A stretch of 64,000 nucleotides of DNA from Chersky-840 sp036511675 (GCA_036511675.1 DATCBU010000081.1:18927-82926); one strand, 5' to 3'; shown: positions 23,929-32,760, counted from the first letter of the stretch. Numbers and translations are program-made. The notes: generated by a model not told the origin, from the sequence alone.

Positions 23929-24777
23929 GTGGCCACCATCGCCTTCGTCGTGCACCCCGAGCGCCCCGAGGCGGCCGCCATCGCCCGGCAGGCATCGACA
24001 TGGCTCGAAAGCGGCGGGCACCGGGCCGTGGAGGTGTCCGACCTGTCCGAGGGCGGCGATCCGAGCATCCCTCTCGACGACACCGTGGACCTGGCAGTGA
24101 GCCTCGGAGGGGACGGCACCATGCTCCGCACCGTGGCCCTCGCCTGCTCCCACGCCACCCCGGTGCTCGGCGTGAACCTGGGCCGCCTGGGGTATCTGAC
24201 CGAAGTCGAGCCCGACGGGCTCCACCACGCGCTCGAGCGTTTCCTCTCAGGCAACTACACCGTCGAGGAGCGCACCACCCTCGAGGTCATCGTGGAGCGG
24301 GGCGGGCCCGGGGCCCCGGCGCTCGAACGGCGCGTCGTCGTTCTCAACGAGGCGGTGGTCGAGAAGACCGCGCCGGGACACACCATCCGGGTGGCGGCCT
24401 CCATCGCCGGGCGGCCCTTCGTCACCTACGCCGCCGACGGGCTCCTGGTCGCCACGCCGACGGGATCGACGGCCTACAACCTGTCGGCGCGGGGCCCGAT
24501 CCTCAGCCCGGGCCTGCGCGCCCTGGTGCTGACCCCGGTGTCGCCGCACATGCTGTTCGACCGCCCCCTCGTCCTCGAGCCCGAACAGTGGGTCCGGCTC
24601 GAAATGCTGGGCCCCCTTCCGGCCGTGCTGGTCCTGGACGGACAGAGCGCCGACTCCCTCCAACCCGGTGATGCCGTGGTGTGTCGCGTGGGCTCGTCGC
24701 CGGCGCGCCTCGTCACCTTCGGGCCCCGCGACTTCTTCTCGATCCTGCGCGCCAGGTTCCACCTGGCGGACCGCTGA
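23929..24777 (+). CDS. nadK: NAD kinase
   Basis: A 282-residue ATP-NAD kinase that makes NADP. The nucleotide-binding motif SLGGDGTMLR is at about residue 59-68. GVNLGRLGYLTEVEPDGL and the NE-containing VLNEAVVEK follow. The second hallmark, ADGLLVATPTGSTAYNLSARGPIL, is complete. GTG 23929 comes five bases after the tlyA stop and gives an N-terminus of normal length (ATIAFVVHPERPEA). Gene order tlyA-nadK-recN is conserved in actinobacteria and other Gram-positives. Confidence 0.95.
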   Translation: MATIAFVVHPERPEAAAIARQASTWLESGGHRAVEVSDLSEGGDPSIPLDDTVDLAVSLGGDGTMLRTVALACSHATPVLGVNLGRLGYLTEVEPDGLHHALERFLSGNYTVEERTTLEVIVERGGPGAPALERRVVVLNEAVVEKTAPGHTIRVAASIAGRPFVTYAADGLLVATPTGSTAYNLSARGPILSPGLRALVLTPVSPHMLFDRPLVLEPEQWVRLEMLGPLPAVLVLDGQSADSLQPGDAVVCRVGSSPARLVTFGPRDFFSILRARFHLADR

Positions 24778-24783
24778 GCGACG

Positions 24784-26403
24784 ATGCTCGTCGAACTCCG
24801 TGTCCGCGACCTGGGGGTCATCGAGTCGGTGGCACTCGACCTGGGCCCGGGCATGACGGCGCTGACCGGTGAGACCGGGGCGGGCAAGACGTTGCTCGTC
24901 GACGCCCTCGAACTGTTGGTGGGGGGGCGGGCCGATCCGACGCTGGTCCGGCCCGGCGCCACTGAGGCCCTGGTCGAGGGGAGGTTCACCGTAAATGACG
25001 AAGAGGTGATCCTGGCACGCGCCGTCCCCGCCCACGGGCGCTCGCGGGCGTGGATCGACGGCCGGATGGCCCCGGTCTCGGCCCTGGCCGAAGCAGGGGC
25101 GCGGTTGCTCGAGCTCCACGGCCAGCACTCGCAACAGGCACTGCTCGACGCCCCCGCCCAGCGCCGGGCGCTGGACACCTTCGCCGGGACCGATCTCGGT
25201 CCTCTGACCGCGGCGCGCGCCCGGCGCCGGGCGTTGCGTGCGGAACTGGAGTCGCTCGGCGGCGACGACCGGGCCCGGGCGCGCCAGGCCGACCTGTTGC
25301 GCTACCAGCTCTCCGAGATCGACGCTGCCGCCCTCGAGGACCCCGACGAAGACCGAGCGCTGGCGGCCGAGGAAGACCGTTTGTCGGAGGCCACCGCCCA
25401 CCGCCACGCAGCGGCGACCGCCCTCGCCGCCCTCGACGACAACGACGACCGGACCCGCGACGTCATCGACCTCCTGGGCGCGGCCCGGGCCGCCCTCGAA
25501 GGACGGGGCCCGCTGGCCGAGCTCAACACACGCCTGGCGTCGCTGCAGGCCGACGCCTCCGATGTCGCCTCGGAGCTGCGCCAAGTCATCGAGACCTGGG
25601 AGGACGATCCCGAGCGACTGGAGGAGGTGCGGGGGCGCCGCCAGCTGCTGCGAGAGCTGTCTCGCAAGTACGGCGAGGGACCGGACGGCGTCCTCACCTT
25701 CGCGGCCGAGGCTCGGCGGCAACTGGAGGAGCTCGACGCGGCCGAGGTGCGAGCCGCCGAGCTCCTGGTCGAGATCGAGACGGCCGAATCCGAAGTGACC
25801 GCAGCCGAGGCCGCCGTCGGCGCGCAGCGCCGCCGGGCCGCCCCCACCCTCGCCCGGGCCGTCGAGCAGCGCCTGCAGCGCCTCGCCATGCCCCACGCCC
25901 GGGTGGAGGTGACCGTGGCCGAGCCCGATCCCGGCGACGACGTCACGTTCCTCCTGGGGGCCAACCCGGGCGAGGCGGTCCTGCCCCTGGCCAAGGTGGC
26001 CTCGGGCGGCGAGCTCGCCCGGGCCATGCTGGCACTGCGCCTCGTGCTCACCGACGCCCCCGCCACCATGGTCTTCGACGAGGTCGACGCCGGGGTGGGG
26101 GGAGAAGCGGCTCAGGCAGTGGGCAGCGCCTTGGCCGAGGTGGCGGGCCGTCACCAGGTCCTCGTGGTCACGCACCTGGCCCAGGTGGCGGCCTGTGCGC
26201 AACAACAGCTGGGGGTGCACAAGGAGGTGGCCGGGGGCCGGACCGTGGCGCACGCGGCGGTCCTCGGTGACGACGACCGGGTGGTCGAGCTGGCCCGCAT
26301 GCTCTCGGGTCATCCCGACTCTGCCGCGGCCCGGCGCCACGCCCAAGAGCTCCTCGGGCCCGGTGCGGGGACCTCGAAGCGCAAACCGTCGCGGGCCCGC
26401 TGA
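24784..26403 (+). CDS. recN: DNA repair protein RecN
   Basis: A 539-residue SMC-like ATPase acting at DNA double-strand breaks. Walker A is GETGAGKT at residues 29-36. The ABC signature is VASGGELARAMLALRL and Walker B is TMVFDEVDAGVGG near residue 430. Between them lie two coiled-coil arms rich in A, E, R and L, interrupted by an LRELSRKYG turn. The N-terminus MLVELRVRDLGVIESVALDL is typical. The start is six bases after nadK. I see no LexA box directly upstream, so any SOS control would have to come from further up the operon. Confidence 0.95.
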   Translation: MLVELRVRDLGVIESVALDLGPGMTALTGETGAGKTLLVDALELLVGGRADPTLVRPGATEALVEGRFTVNDEEVILARAVPAHGRSRAWIDGRMAPVSALAEAGARLLELHGQHSQQALLDAPAQRRALDTFAGTDLGPLTAARARRRALRAELESLGGDDRARARQADLLRYQLSEIDAAALEDPDEDRALAAEEDRLSEATAHRHAAATALAALDDNDDRTRDVIDLLGAARAALEGRGPLAELNTRLASLQADASDVASELRQVIETWEDDPERLEEVRGRRQLLRELSRKYGEGPDGVLTFAAEARRQLEELDAAEVRAAELLVEIETAESEVTAAEAAVGAQRRRAAPTLARAVEQRLQRLAMPHARVEVTVAEPDPGDDVTFLLGANPGEAVLPLAKVASGGELARAMLALRLVLTDAPATMVFDEVDAGVGGEAAQAVGSALAEVAGRHQVLVVTHLAQVAACAQQQLGVHKEVAGGRTVAHAAVLGDDDRVVELARMLSGHPDSAAARRHAQELLGPGAGTSKRKPSRAR

Positions 26404-26433
26404 ACCACGGGTCACGCCCCGACACTCCACCGG

Positions 26434-26439
26434 TAGATT
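26434..26439 (+). promoter_or_regulatory. Putative -10 element of the pyrG leader transcript
   Basis: TAGATT is followed by six bases and GTG 26446. A second hexamer, TACCGT (26452-26457), is followed by six bases and the in-frame ATG 26464. Both would give a leaderless transcript beginning with the same small reading frame. Confidence 0.45.
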
Positions 26440-26445
26440 GGACCC

Positions 26446-26487
26446 GTGGTCTACCGTGGAACGATGCCCGGGAAGCTCCGAGCTTGA
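26446..26487 (+). CDS. Candidate leader peptide upstream of pyrG (7 or 13 residues)
   Basis: From GTG 26446 the frame reads MVYRGTMPGKLRA and stops at TGA 26485-26487. From the internal ATG 26464 it would be MPGKLRA. The stop overlaps the TTG start of pyrG in a TTGA arrangement. Both possible starts sit at the 6-base spacing from a -10-like hexamer. A ribosome ending here could reinitiate at the weak TTG codon, making pyrG expression depend on leader translation. No homologue is known to me; this rests only on spacing and overlap. Confidence 0.4.
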   Translation: MVYRGTMPGKLRA

Positions 26488-28139
26488 CCAAGTACGTCTT
26501 CGTCACCGGCGGTGTGTCCTCATCGCTCGGCAAGGGACTCACCGCCTCCTCGCTCGGCCGGCTCCTCAAGTGCCGTGGCCTACGGGTCACGATGATCAAG
26601 CTCGATCCGTACATCAACGTCGACCCCGGCACGATGAACCCGTTCGAGCACGGCGAGGTGTTCGTCACCCACGACGGGGGCGAGACCGACCTCGACCTCG
26701 GGCACTATGAGCGCTTCATCGACGTCGAGCTGAAGACGACGTCAAACGCCACGACGGGGTCGATCTACTCCGAGGTGATCCGCAAGGAGCGCCACGGCGA
26801 GTACCTGGGCAAGACCGTGCAGGTCATCCCGCACATCACCGATGAGATCAAGGCCCGCATCCGCCACCTGGCGTCGGAGGAGATCGACGTGGTGATCGTC
26901 GAGGTGGGCGGCACGGTCGGTGACATCGAGATCGTCCCCTTCCTCGAGGCCATCCGGCAGTTTCGCCACGACGTGGGACGAGACAACGTCTGCTACGTCC
27001 ACCTCACCCTGGTGCCCTACCTGGCCCCGTCGGGGGAGCAGAAGACCAAACCCACCCAGCACTCGGTCACCGAGTTGCGCAGTCGAGGAATCCAACCCGA
27101 CGTCATCGTGTGCCGGTCGGACCAACCCATCTCCGACGGCCTCAAGCGCAAGATCTCGCTGCTGTGCGACGTGCCCGTAGAGGGGGTCATCTCGGCGGTG
27201 GACGCGCCCAGCATCTACGAGATCCCGCTCGTCCTGCACGAAGAGGGCCTCGACCGGGTGGTGTGCCAGATGCTCGCCATCGACGGGGAGGAGCATCCCG
27301 TCGACCTGTCGGGGTGGGAGAAGGTCGTCTGGCAGGTCTCGGCGTCCGAGCGGCCCGTGCGTATCGGCGTGGTGGGCAAATACGTCAATCTCCCCGACGC
27401 GTACCTGTCGGTGGGTGAAGCCCTGCGCCACGCCGGGTTCCACCACGGGGCCAAGGTCGAGGTGGACTGGATCCAGGCCGAGAAGGTCCCCGACCTCCTC
27501 GGCACGGACCGCATGTTGCAGCTCGACGGCATGGTCATCCCCGGGGGCTTCGGGGAACGCGGCATCGAAGGGAAGATCGACGCCGTCGAATTCGCCCGCC
27601 AGCGCGAGATCCCGTGTCTGGGGCTGTGTCTCGGCCTCCAGGTCATGGTCATCGAGGTGGCACGTCACCTGGCCGGGCTCGAAGGGGCCAACTCGCGCGA
27701 ATTCGACACCATCAGCCCGCACATGGTCATCGACCTCATGGACGACCAACACAAAGTCGTCGACATGGGCGGCACCATGCGCCTGGGCTCCTACGTGGCG
27801 CAGCTCGAGCCCGGTTCCATCGTGGCCGAGGCCTACGGGTCACTGGTGGTGTCAGAACGCCACCGTCACCGCTACGAGGTCAATCCCCGCTACAAGGCCC
27901 GGCTGGAAGAGGCCGGTCTGCGCTGCTCGGGGTCGTCGGCCGACGGCGTGCTGGTCGAGTTCGTCGAGCTCCCCGAGCACCCCTTCTGGGTGGGGACCCA
28001 GGCCCACCCCGAGTTCAAGAGCCGACCCGACCGTCCCCACCCGCTGTTCCGCGAATTGCTGCGGGCGGCACTGCGGCGTGCCGACGGGCGCCTGCCCCGC
28101 CTCATCGCCATCGACTCCGACGTCGGTGCCGCCTCCTGA
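26484..28139 (+). CDS. pyrG: CTP synthase
   Basis: A 551-residue enzyme converting UTP to CTP with glutamine. The TTG-initiated N-terminus TKYVFVTGGVSSSLGKGLTA is the canonical start of PyrG, including the P-loop-like GGVSSSLGKG, so the start is firm. The synthase domain continues with IKLDPYINVDPGTMNPFEHG and GGTVGDIEI. The glutamine amidotransferase domain begins near residue 290: the oxyanion region is IPGGFGERG, the nucleophile cysteine is in PCLGLCLGLQVMV (about residue 380), and the histidine/glutamate pair is in AHPEFKSRP. A GGAAG stretch is nine bases upstream of the TTG. Confidence 0.97.
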   Translation: MTKYVFVTGGVSSSLGKGLTASSLGRLLKCRGLRVTMIKLDPYINVDPGTMNPFEHGEVFVTHDGGETDLDLGHYERFIDVELKTTSNATTGSIYSEVIRKERHGEYLGKTVQVIPHITDEIKARIRHLASEEIDVVIVEVGGTVGDIEIVPFLEAIRQFRHDVGRDNVCYVHLTLVPYLAPSGEQKTKPTQHSVTELRSRGIQPDVIVCRSDQPISDGLKRKISLLCDVPVEGVISAVDAPSIYEIPLVLHEEGLDRVVCQMLAIDGEEHPVDLSGWEKVVWQVSASERPVRIGVVGKYVNLPDAYLSVGEALRHAGFHHGAKVEVDWIQAEKVPDLLGTDRMLQLDGMVIPGGFGERGIEGKIDAVEFARQREIPCLGLCLGLQVMVIEVARHLAGLEGANSREFDTISPHMVIDLMDDQHKVVDMGGTMRLGSYVAQLEPGSIVAEAYGSLVVSERHRHRYEVNPRYKARLEEAGLRCSGSSADGVLVEFVELPEHPFWVGTQAHPEFKSRPDRPHPLFRELLRAALRRADGRLPRLIAIDSDVGAAS

Positions 28140-28725
28140 ACAGGGGTTCCGTCACCTCGCTGACGAGGTCCGCCTCGAGGGGTGGGGGATCTCGTTCGTG
28201 CGAGGGGAGTTCGAGGCTCCCGACCACTCCCACTTCACCCGCGACGTCGTCCGTCACCCCGGAGCGGTGGCTGTGGTCCCCGTGACCGGGCACGACACCG
28301 TCCTGCTCGTTCGCCAGTACCGCGGGCCCGTGGACACCGAGCTCCTCGAGATCCCCGCCGGCACGCGCGACGTCGTGGGTGAGCCACCCGAGACCACAGC
28401 CCGACGCGAGCTCGAGGAGGAGGTGGGTGTGCGGGCCGGGACGATCCGCCTCGTGGGCACCATGCTCAACAGCCCCGGGTTCTGCGACCAGAAGACCCTG
28501 CTCTACCTGGCCCGAGATCTCGAGCCGGTGGCGCCTTCGCGCCACGGCGAGGAGGAGCGCTACATCGAGGTGGTCGAGGTCGCCCTGGCGGAGATCGACT
28601 CGATGGTGGCATCGGGCGCGCTCGTCGACGCCCAGACGCTCCTCGGGCTGCTCCTGGCGCGCCAGGCGTTGGTCGTCGAACGGGCCGCATCGTCGCCAAC
28701 GACGCCCCCTCCGTCGACGACCTGA
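28126..28725 (+). CDS. Nudix hydrolase, ADP-ribose pyrophosphatase type
   Basis: A 199-residue Nudix protein beginning at GTG 28126, inside the last 14 bases of pyrG. The region LLVRQYRGPVDTELLEIPAG is typical of ADP-ribose pyrophosphatases. It is followed by a Nudix box whose core is RELEEEVG; the spacing between its first glycine and glutamate is one residue longer than the strict consensus. The SPGFCDQKTLLYLARDL stretch also fits this group. The likely reaction is hydrolysis of ADP-ribose to AMP and ribose 5-phosphate. The last 20 residues are low-complexity. Confidence 0.9.
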   Translation: MPPPEQGFRHLADEVRLEGWGISFVRGEFEAPDHSHFTRDVVRHPGAVAVVPVTGHDTVLLVRQYRGPVDTELLEIPAGTRDVVGEPPETTARRELEEEVGVRAGTIRLVGTMLNSPGFCDQKTLLYLARDLEPVAPSRHGEEERYIEVVEVALAEIDSMVASGALVDAQTLLGLLLARQALVVERAASSPTTPPPSTT

Positions 28726-28738
28726 AGGCGAGTCGCAC

Positions 28739-29701
28739 ATGCCGCCGGTCGTGATCGACATGCCCGAGAGCGGGCCGCTACTGAGTCGCCAGGCCGAGGA
28801 ATACCTCACGTGGCTGGCGATCGAACAGGGCCGGGCACGCAACACCATCGTGTCGTATCGACGTGACCTGGTCAGCTATGAGGCCTTCCTGGCCGGACGC
28901 GGCATCACGGTGGATCGTGCCGATGTCGCCAGCATCGAAGAGCACCTGGCGCAACGGCGCGTCGCGGGCCTCGGCCCCGCCTCGGTGTCGCGCGCCCTAG
29001 CGGCGCTGCGAGGCCTGCACCGGTTCCTCCTCGAGGAGGGTGGCGCCCCCGTCGACCCCACCACCGACGTGCGTCCCATCCGCGCCCCCCATCGCCTCCC
29101 CAAGGCCATCGACGAGGACGAGGTGGGCCAGCTGCTCGACACGACGACCAAGAAGGACCCCGCCTCGGTTCGGGACCGGGCCATCCTCGAGGTCCTGTAC
29201 GGCACGGGGATGCGCGTGTCGGAGCTGGGGGGGCTGAGCCTGTCGGACCTGGTGTCGGACACCGGGCTGGTCCGGGTGCTGGGCAAGGGGGACAAAGAGC
29301 GCCTCGTGCCCATGGGCCGCTGCGCCCGTCGGGCCCTCGACGCCTGGCTCGGTCCCCGAGGACGCCCCGAGTTCGAGCCCCGACGCTGGGCGCGGCGCGG
29401 CGACGCCGAGGCAGTGTTCCTCAACGCCCGGGGCGGGCGGCTCACCCGGCAGGGAATCTGGGGGGTGCTCAAGAAGCGCGCCCGCGCTGCCGGCCTCGAG
29501 GACAAGGTGCACCCTCATGTGCTGCGCCACTCGTGCGCCACGCACATGCTCGCCCATGGAGCCGACATCCGCGTCGTGCAGGAGCTCCTCGGGCATTCCT
29601 CGATCGCCACCACCCAGCTCTACACCAAGGTGTCGCTGGAGCACCTCAGAGAGGCCTACGAGCGGGCGCATCCGCGCGCCGACAGGGGTGCCGGGCAGTA
29701 A
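28739..29701 (+). CDS. xerD: Tyrosine recombinase XerD
   Basis: A 320-residue site-specific recombinase that resolves chromosome dimers at dif. The N-terminal SAM-like core-binding domain (EEYLTWLAIEQGRARNTIVS) precedes the catalytic domain from about residue 120. Catalytic residues are visible: arginine in GTGMRVSELGG, lysine in GKGDKERLVP, HxLR in HPHVLRHSCATHML, histidine in LLGHSSIATTQ and the tyrosine in LYTKVSLEHL. A charged insertion (RPEFEPRRWARRGDAE) lies within the catalytic domain. The position after pyrG and a Nudix gene is the usual actinobacterial location, so this is the housekeeping enzyme, not an element integrase. The TAA stop forms part of the next gene's -10. Confidence 0.93.
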   Translation: MPPVVIDMPESGPLLSRQAEEYLTWLAIEQGRARNTIVSYRRDLVSYEAFLAGRGITVDRADVASIEEHLAQRRVAGLGPASVSRALAALRGLHRFLLEEGGAPVDPTTDVRPIRAPHRLPKAIDEDEVGQLLDTTTKKDPASVRDRAILEVLYGTGMRVSELGGLSLSDLVSDTGLVRVLGKGDKERLVPMGRCARRALDAWLGPRGRPEFEPRRWARRGDAEAVFLNARGGRLTRQGIWGVLKKRARAAGLEDKVHPHVLRHSCATHMLAHGADIRVVQELLGHSSIATTQLYTKVSLEHLREAYERAHPRADRGAGQ

Positions 29702-29704
29702 TCT
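29699..29704 (+). promoter_or_regulatory. Putative -10 element sharing the xerD stop codon
   Basis: TAATCT is followed by 7 bases and GTG 29712. Its first three bases are the TAA stop of xerD. Confidence 0.5.
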
Positions 29705-29711
29705 GCTGGGC

Positions 29712-30047
29712 GTGTCTCCCGACGCCCCGACTGTCGATCACCGCGCCCTGCTGGAGGAGGAGCGCACCGATCTCATCGCCAAGCTCGACGAGCTGGGTCT
29801 GGGAGGCGCGGGCCTGACCTATGACTCCAACTTCGCCGACTCCAGCCAGGTGACCGCTGAGCGTGGTGAGGCCGAAGCGCTGGGGGCGTCCCTGCGAGAG
29901 ACCCTCGAGGACGTGGAACGGGCCCTGGCCAAGCTGTCGGACGGCACCTACGGCGCCTGCGAGGACTGCGGACAGCCGATCGACCCGCTGCGCCTCGAAG
30001 CCAAGCCCGCGGCGCGGTACTGCATCAACTGCGCTTCGAAACACTGA
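29712..30047 (+). CDS. DksA/TraR-type zinc finger protein
   Basis: A 111-residue protein. The N-terminal half is a helical hairpin (HRALLEEERTDLIAKLDELG, then ALGASLRETLEDVERALAKL). The C-terminal zinc finger is GACEDCGQPIDPLRLEAKPA followed by RYCINCA, a CxxC-CxxC pair. Such proteins bind RNA polymerase through its secondary channel (DksA, RbpA-like context) or have unknown regulatory roles. GTG 29712 is set by the upstream TAATCT. A paralogue of similar architecture lies at 57.1 kb. Confidence 0.85.
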   Translation: MSPDAPTVDHRALLEEERTDLIAKLDELGLGGAGLTYDSNFADSSQVTAERGEAEALGASLRETLEDVERALAKLSDGTYGACEDCGQPIDPLRLEAKPAARYCINCASKH

Positions 30048-30060
30048 TCCGGGGGAGCCG

Positions 30061-30840
30061 TTGAGCGCCTGGGGACCCCCACCCGCCTCCGGACAACCGC
30101 GTCGACAGGGCCTGAGCCCGCGCGCCACCATCTGGATCATCGCCGGGGTGGCGCTGGTGGCGGTGTTGATCCGCAGCCACAAGATCAGCACCTTCGAAAT
30201 CCTGTTCATCTGCGCCGCGATCCCGTCGGTGATCCTGCACGAGATCTCCCACGGCGTCGCCGCCCTGGCCTTCGGTGACGACACCGCGCAGCGCGCCGGC
30301 CGAGTGACACTCAACCCCATCAAGCACATCGACCCTTTCGGCACGATCATCCTCCCCGTCCTGCTCGTGCTGAGCGGAGCGCCGGGGGCCATCTTGTACG
30401 CCAAGCCGGTCCCCGTGAACGTGTCGCGACTGCGGAACTCTCGCAACACCAGTGTGGTGGTGTCGCTGGTGGGACCGGCGGTGAACATCGCGTTGGCGGC
30501 GGTGTGCGGACTCGCCTTCGCCACGTTTCTGAGCCCCGTGTCGCGTCTCGACGCCGCGGTCAGCGTCGGGCCAATCTGGGCCCAGCTGCTGTTTGTGGCC
30601 GGCTACGCCAACGTCATCCTGGCCGTGTTCAACCTGATCCCCTTGCCGCCGTTGGACGGCTCGGCCGTGCTGGAGCGCTTCCTCCCCAGGAGCTTGCTTC
30701 CCGGCTACTACCGGATCCGTCCCTTCACCATGTTCATCCCCCTGATCATCGTGGTGCTGCGACCCAGCGCGCTCTCGGGCATCTTCGACTGGGCCATCAA
30801 CCACTACGCCAGCGCGGTGGGAGTACCGGTCAACGGCTGA
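30061..30840 (+). CDS. Site-2 protease family (M50) membrane metalloprotease
   Basis: A 259-residue integral membrane protein starting at TTG 30061, preceded by a GGGGGAG ribosome site. The zinc-binding motif is VILHEISHGVAALAFGD (HExxH) in the second hydrophobic segment. The third ligand is in NLIPLPPLDGSAVLERFLP, the NPxPPLDG-type motif. Four to six helices are visible. There is no PDZ domain, which places it with the short, PDZ-less S2P enzymes. Substrates are unknown. The stop overlaps the 3' end of the convergent trpS by 11 bases. Confidence 0.9.
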   Translation: MSAWGPPPASGQPRRQGLSPRATIWIIAGVALVAVLIRSHKISTFEILFICAAIPSVILHEISHGVAALAFGDDTAQRAGRVTLNPIKHIDPFGTIILPVLLVLSGAPGAILYAKPVPVNVSRLRNSRNTSVVVSLVGPAVNIALAAVCGLAFATFLSPVSRLDAAVSVGPIWAQLLFVAGYANVILAVFNLIPLPPLDGSAVLERFLPRSLLPGYYRIRPFTMFIPLIIVVLRPSALSGIFDWAINHYASAVGVPVNG

Positions 30841-31828
30841 ACCCCTGCGGGGGAGCCAGCAATCCCGCGGCGCGCATGGCCCGGTCGAGGGTGGGCCCCG
30901 CCACCGTTCTCGCCTTGGCCGCCCCCTGGGCGAGGACCGACTCCACGTAGTCACGTTGCGACTGCAGCTCGGCCAGGCGCTCGCGCACCGGGCGCAGGAG
31001 CTCGGCCAGGGCTTCGGCCACGTCGGCCTTCAACGCCCCGTAGTTGGCGTAGCCCGAGGCCAGGTCGGAGGGGTCGCCTCCGGTGCACGCCGCCAACAAC
31101 TCCAACAGGTTCGACACGCCCGGCTTCTTCGCCGGGTCGTAGCAGACCTCGGTCTCGGTGTCGGTGACGGCCTTGCGCACTTTGCGGTCGATCTCCTCGG
31201 GGGGGTCGAGGACGAGGATGGTGCCGAGGGGGGAGCTCACCGACTTCGACATCTTGCGCGTGGGCTCCTGGAGGTCCATGACCCGGGCCGCCACCTTGGG
31301 CACGGCCGGTTCGGGCACCACGAAGGTGTCGCCGTAGCGGTGGTTGAAGCGCGCCGCGACGTCCCGGGTGAGCTCGAGGTGCTGGCGCTGGTCGTCGCCG
31401 ACGGGGACCCGCTCGGCGTCGTAGAGGAGGATGTCGGCCGCCATGAGCACGGGATAGGTGAGCAGGCCCGCCCGTACGGTCTCCTGCTCGCCGCCTTTGT
31501 CCTTGAACTGCGTCATGCGCCGTAGCTCCCCGTAGGTGGCGGTGCATTCGAGCAACCACGTCAGCCGGGGGTGCTCGGGGACGTGGCTCTGGACGAACAG
31601 GGTGCAGACCGAGGGGTCGAGCCCCACCGCCAGGAGGTTCTCGGCTGTCTCCAGGGTCGTCTGCGCCAGGAGGGCCGGGTCGTACTCGAGGGTCAGGGCG
31701 TGGAGGTCCACCACACAGAAAAAGGCGTCGAAATCGTGTTGGTCGGCCACCCAGTTCCGGAAGGCGCCCAGGTAGTTGCCGAGGTGCAGATCGCCGCTCG
31801 GTTGCACCCCTGACAGGACCCTGGCCAT
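30830..31828 (-). CDS. trpS: Tryptophanyl-tRNA synthetase
   Basis: A 332-residue class I synthetase charging tRNA-Trp. The HIGH equivalent is PSGDLHLGNYLGAFRNW (about residue 10-25) and the KMSKS loop is EPTRKMSKSVSSPLGT. Other signatures include MAADILLYDAERVPVGDDQ and QHLELTRDVAARFN. Length and spacing are standard. ATG 31828 is supported by the normal N-terminus MARVLSGVQPSG. A TACCAT hexamer sits eight bases upstream, giving a leader of one or two bases at most. Divergent from scpA. Confidence 0.96.
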   Translation of the reverse strand: MARVLSGVQPSGDLHLGNYLGAFRNWVADQHDFDAFFCVVDLHALTLEYDPALLAQTTLETAENLLAVGLDPSVCTLFVQSHVPEHPRLTWLLECTATYGELRRMTQFKDKGGEQETVRAGLLTYPVLMAADILLYDAERVPVGDDQRQHLELTRDVAARFNHRYGDTFVVPEPAVPKVAARVMDLQEPTRKMSKSVSSPLGTILVLDPPEEIDRKVRKAVTDTETEVCYDPAKKPGVSNLLELLAACTGGDPSDLASGYANYGALKADVAEALAELLRPVRERLAELQSQRDYVESVLAQGAAKARTVAGPTLDRAMRAAGLLAPPQGFSR

Positions 31829-31836
31829 GGCGTGCC

Positions 31837-31842
31837 ATGGTA
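31837..31842 (-). promoter_or_regulatory. Putative -10 element of trpS
   Basis: TACCAT on the minus strand ends eight bases before ATG 31828, so the transcript would have at most a one- or two-base leader. Confidence 0.4.
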
Positions 31843-31950
31843 CGGGACCCGCGCCGGGACGCGGTGATGCCGATGTCGTGGCGCGAGGGGAGCGCCGCGC
31901 ACCGTCGTTCCTGCTCAAGGACCATGCACAGACATCGACGGGGGAGCCGG

Positions 31951-31956
31951 TAGGGT
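31951..31956 (+). promoter_or_regulatory. Putative -10 element of the scpA-led operon
   Basis: TAGGGT is followed by seven bases and GTG 31964. Confidence 0.5.
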
Positions 31957-31963
31957 CGACGGC

Positions 31964-32749
31964 GTGGTGGCGCACGTCTCGACGCCCGTCTATGAAGGGC
32001 CCTTCGACGTGCTGCTCCAGCTGGTGTCGGACCACAAGGTCGACATCTACGACATCCGGATGTCGGACCTGGTCGACGCCTTCGTGGCCGAGATGACCGC
32101 CCGCCAGCCATTCGACGTCCACACCGCCAGTGAATTCTTGGTGATCGCCGCCATCCTGGTGGAGCTCAAGTCCCGCAAGCTGCTCCCCGGGCCCGACGAT
32201 GTCGACGACGACGAGGAGCTCGCCGGCTTCGAGGAGCGCGACCGCCTGCTGGCCCGCCTCCTCGAGCTCCAGGCCTACGCGGCGGCGGCGGACGCCTTTG
32301 CCGTGCTCATCGACCAGGCCCGGCGCACCCTGCCTCGCGTCGCCGGCCTGGAGGAGCAATTCCGCGACCTGGCCCCGGACCTCCTGGCGGGCGTGACGCC
32401 GGAGAAGCTGGCTGCCGCCTTCATGGTGGGCACCGTGCCCCGTCCCGAATTCCTGCTCGACCTGTCCCACGTCACGGTGGAGGCGGTGACCGTGTCCGAA
32501 GCGGTCAGCGAGCTCGAAGTGCGGCTCCCCACCGCGGGCCGCCTGTCGTTTCGGGAATTGACCTCGCACTGCACGACGCGCATGCAGATCATTGTCCGCT
32601 TCCTCGCTCTGCTGGAGTTGTGCAAACGGGGCTGGATCACCCTCGACCAGGGCGAGACCTTTGGCGACCTCGTCATCTTCTGGTCCCGAGACTCGTCCGT
32701 GCTGTCCACCGTCGGCGGTGGCGACACGGTCGAGGAGTACGACGGCTGA
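31964..32749 (+). CDS. scpA: Segregation and condensation protein A (kleisin)
   Basis: A 261-residue kleisin of the bacterial SMC condensin complex. The N-terminal STPVYEGPFDVLLQLVSDHKVDIYDI is the hallmark start, followed by FLVIAAILVELKSRKLLPG. The C-terminal winged helix (RLSFRELTSHCTTRMQIIVRFLALLELCKRGWI) binds the SMC head. The acidic middle (DDVDDDEELAGFEERD) is normal for the family. It is the first gene of a long coupled chain running to plsC. Confidence 0.95.
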   Translation: MVAHVSTPVYEGPFDVLLQLVSDHKVDIYDIRMSDLVDAFVAEMTARQPFDVHTASEFLVIAAILVELKSRKLLPGPDDVDDDEELAGFEERDRLLARLLELQAYAAAADAFAVLIDQARRTLPRVAGLEEQFRDLAPDLLAGVTPEKLAAAFMVGTVPRPEFLLDLSHVTVEAVTVSEAVSELEVRLPTAGRLSFRELTSHCTTRMQIIVRFLALLELCKRGWITLDQGETFGDLVIFWSRDSSVLSTVGGGDTVEEYDG

Positions 32750-32760
32750 CGGTCCTGCCC

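Noticed and set aside
24247..26430. A 727-residue open frame antisense to recN
   Set aside because: It has no recognisable domain, is rich in R, G, H, P and A, and mirrors a clear RecN with all motifs; it is a by-product of GC-rich third positions.
28739..29701. Integrase of a mobile element
   Set aside because: The recombinase has standard XerD length and the standard pyrG-Nudix-xerD position, with no element genes around it.
31829..31963. T-box or tryptophan attenuator upstream of trpS
   Set aside because: The transcript seems to start one or two bases before the ATG, leaving no room for a leader RNA.
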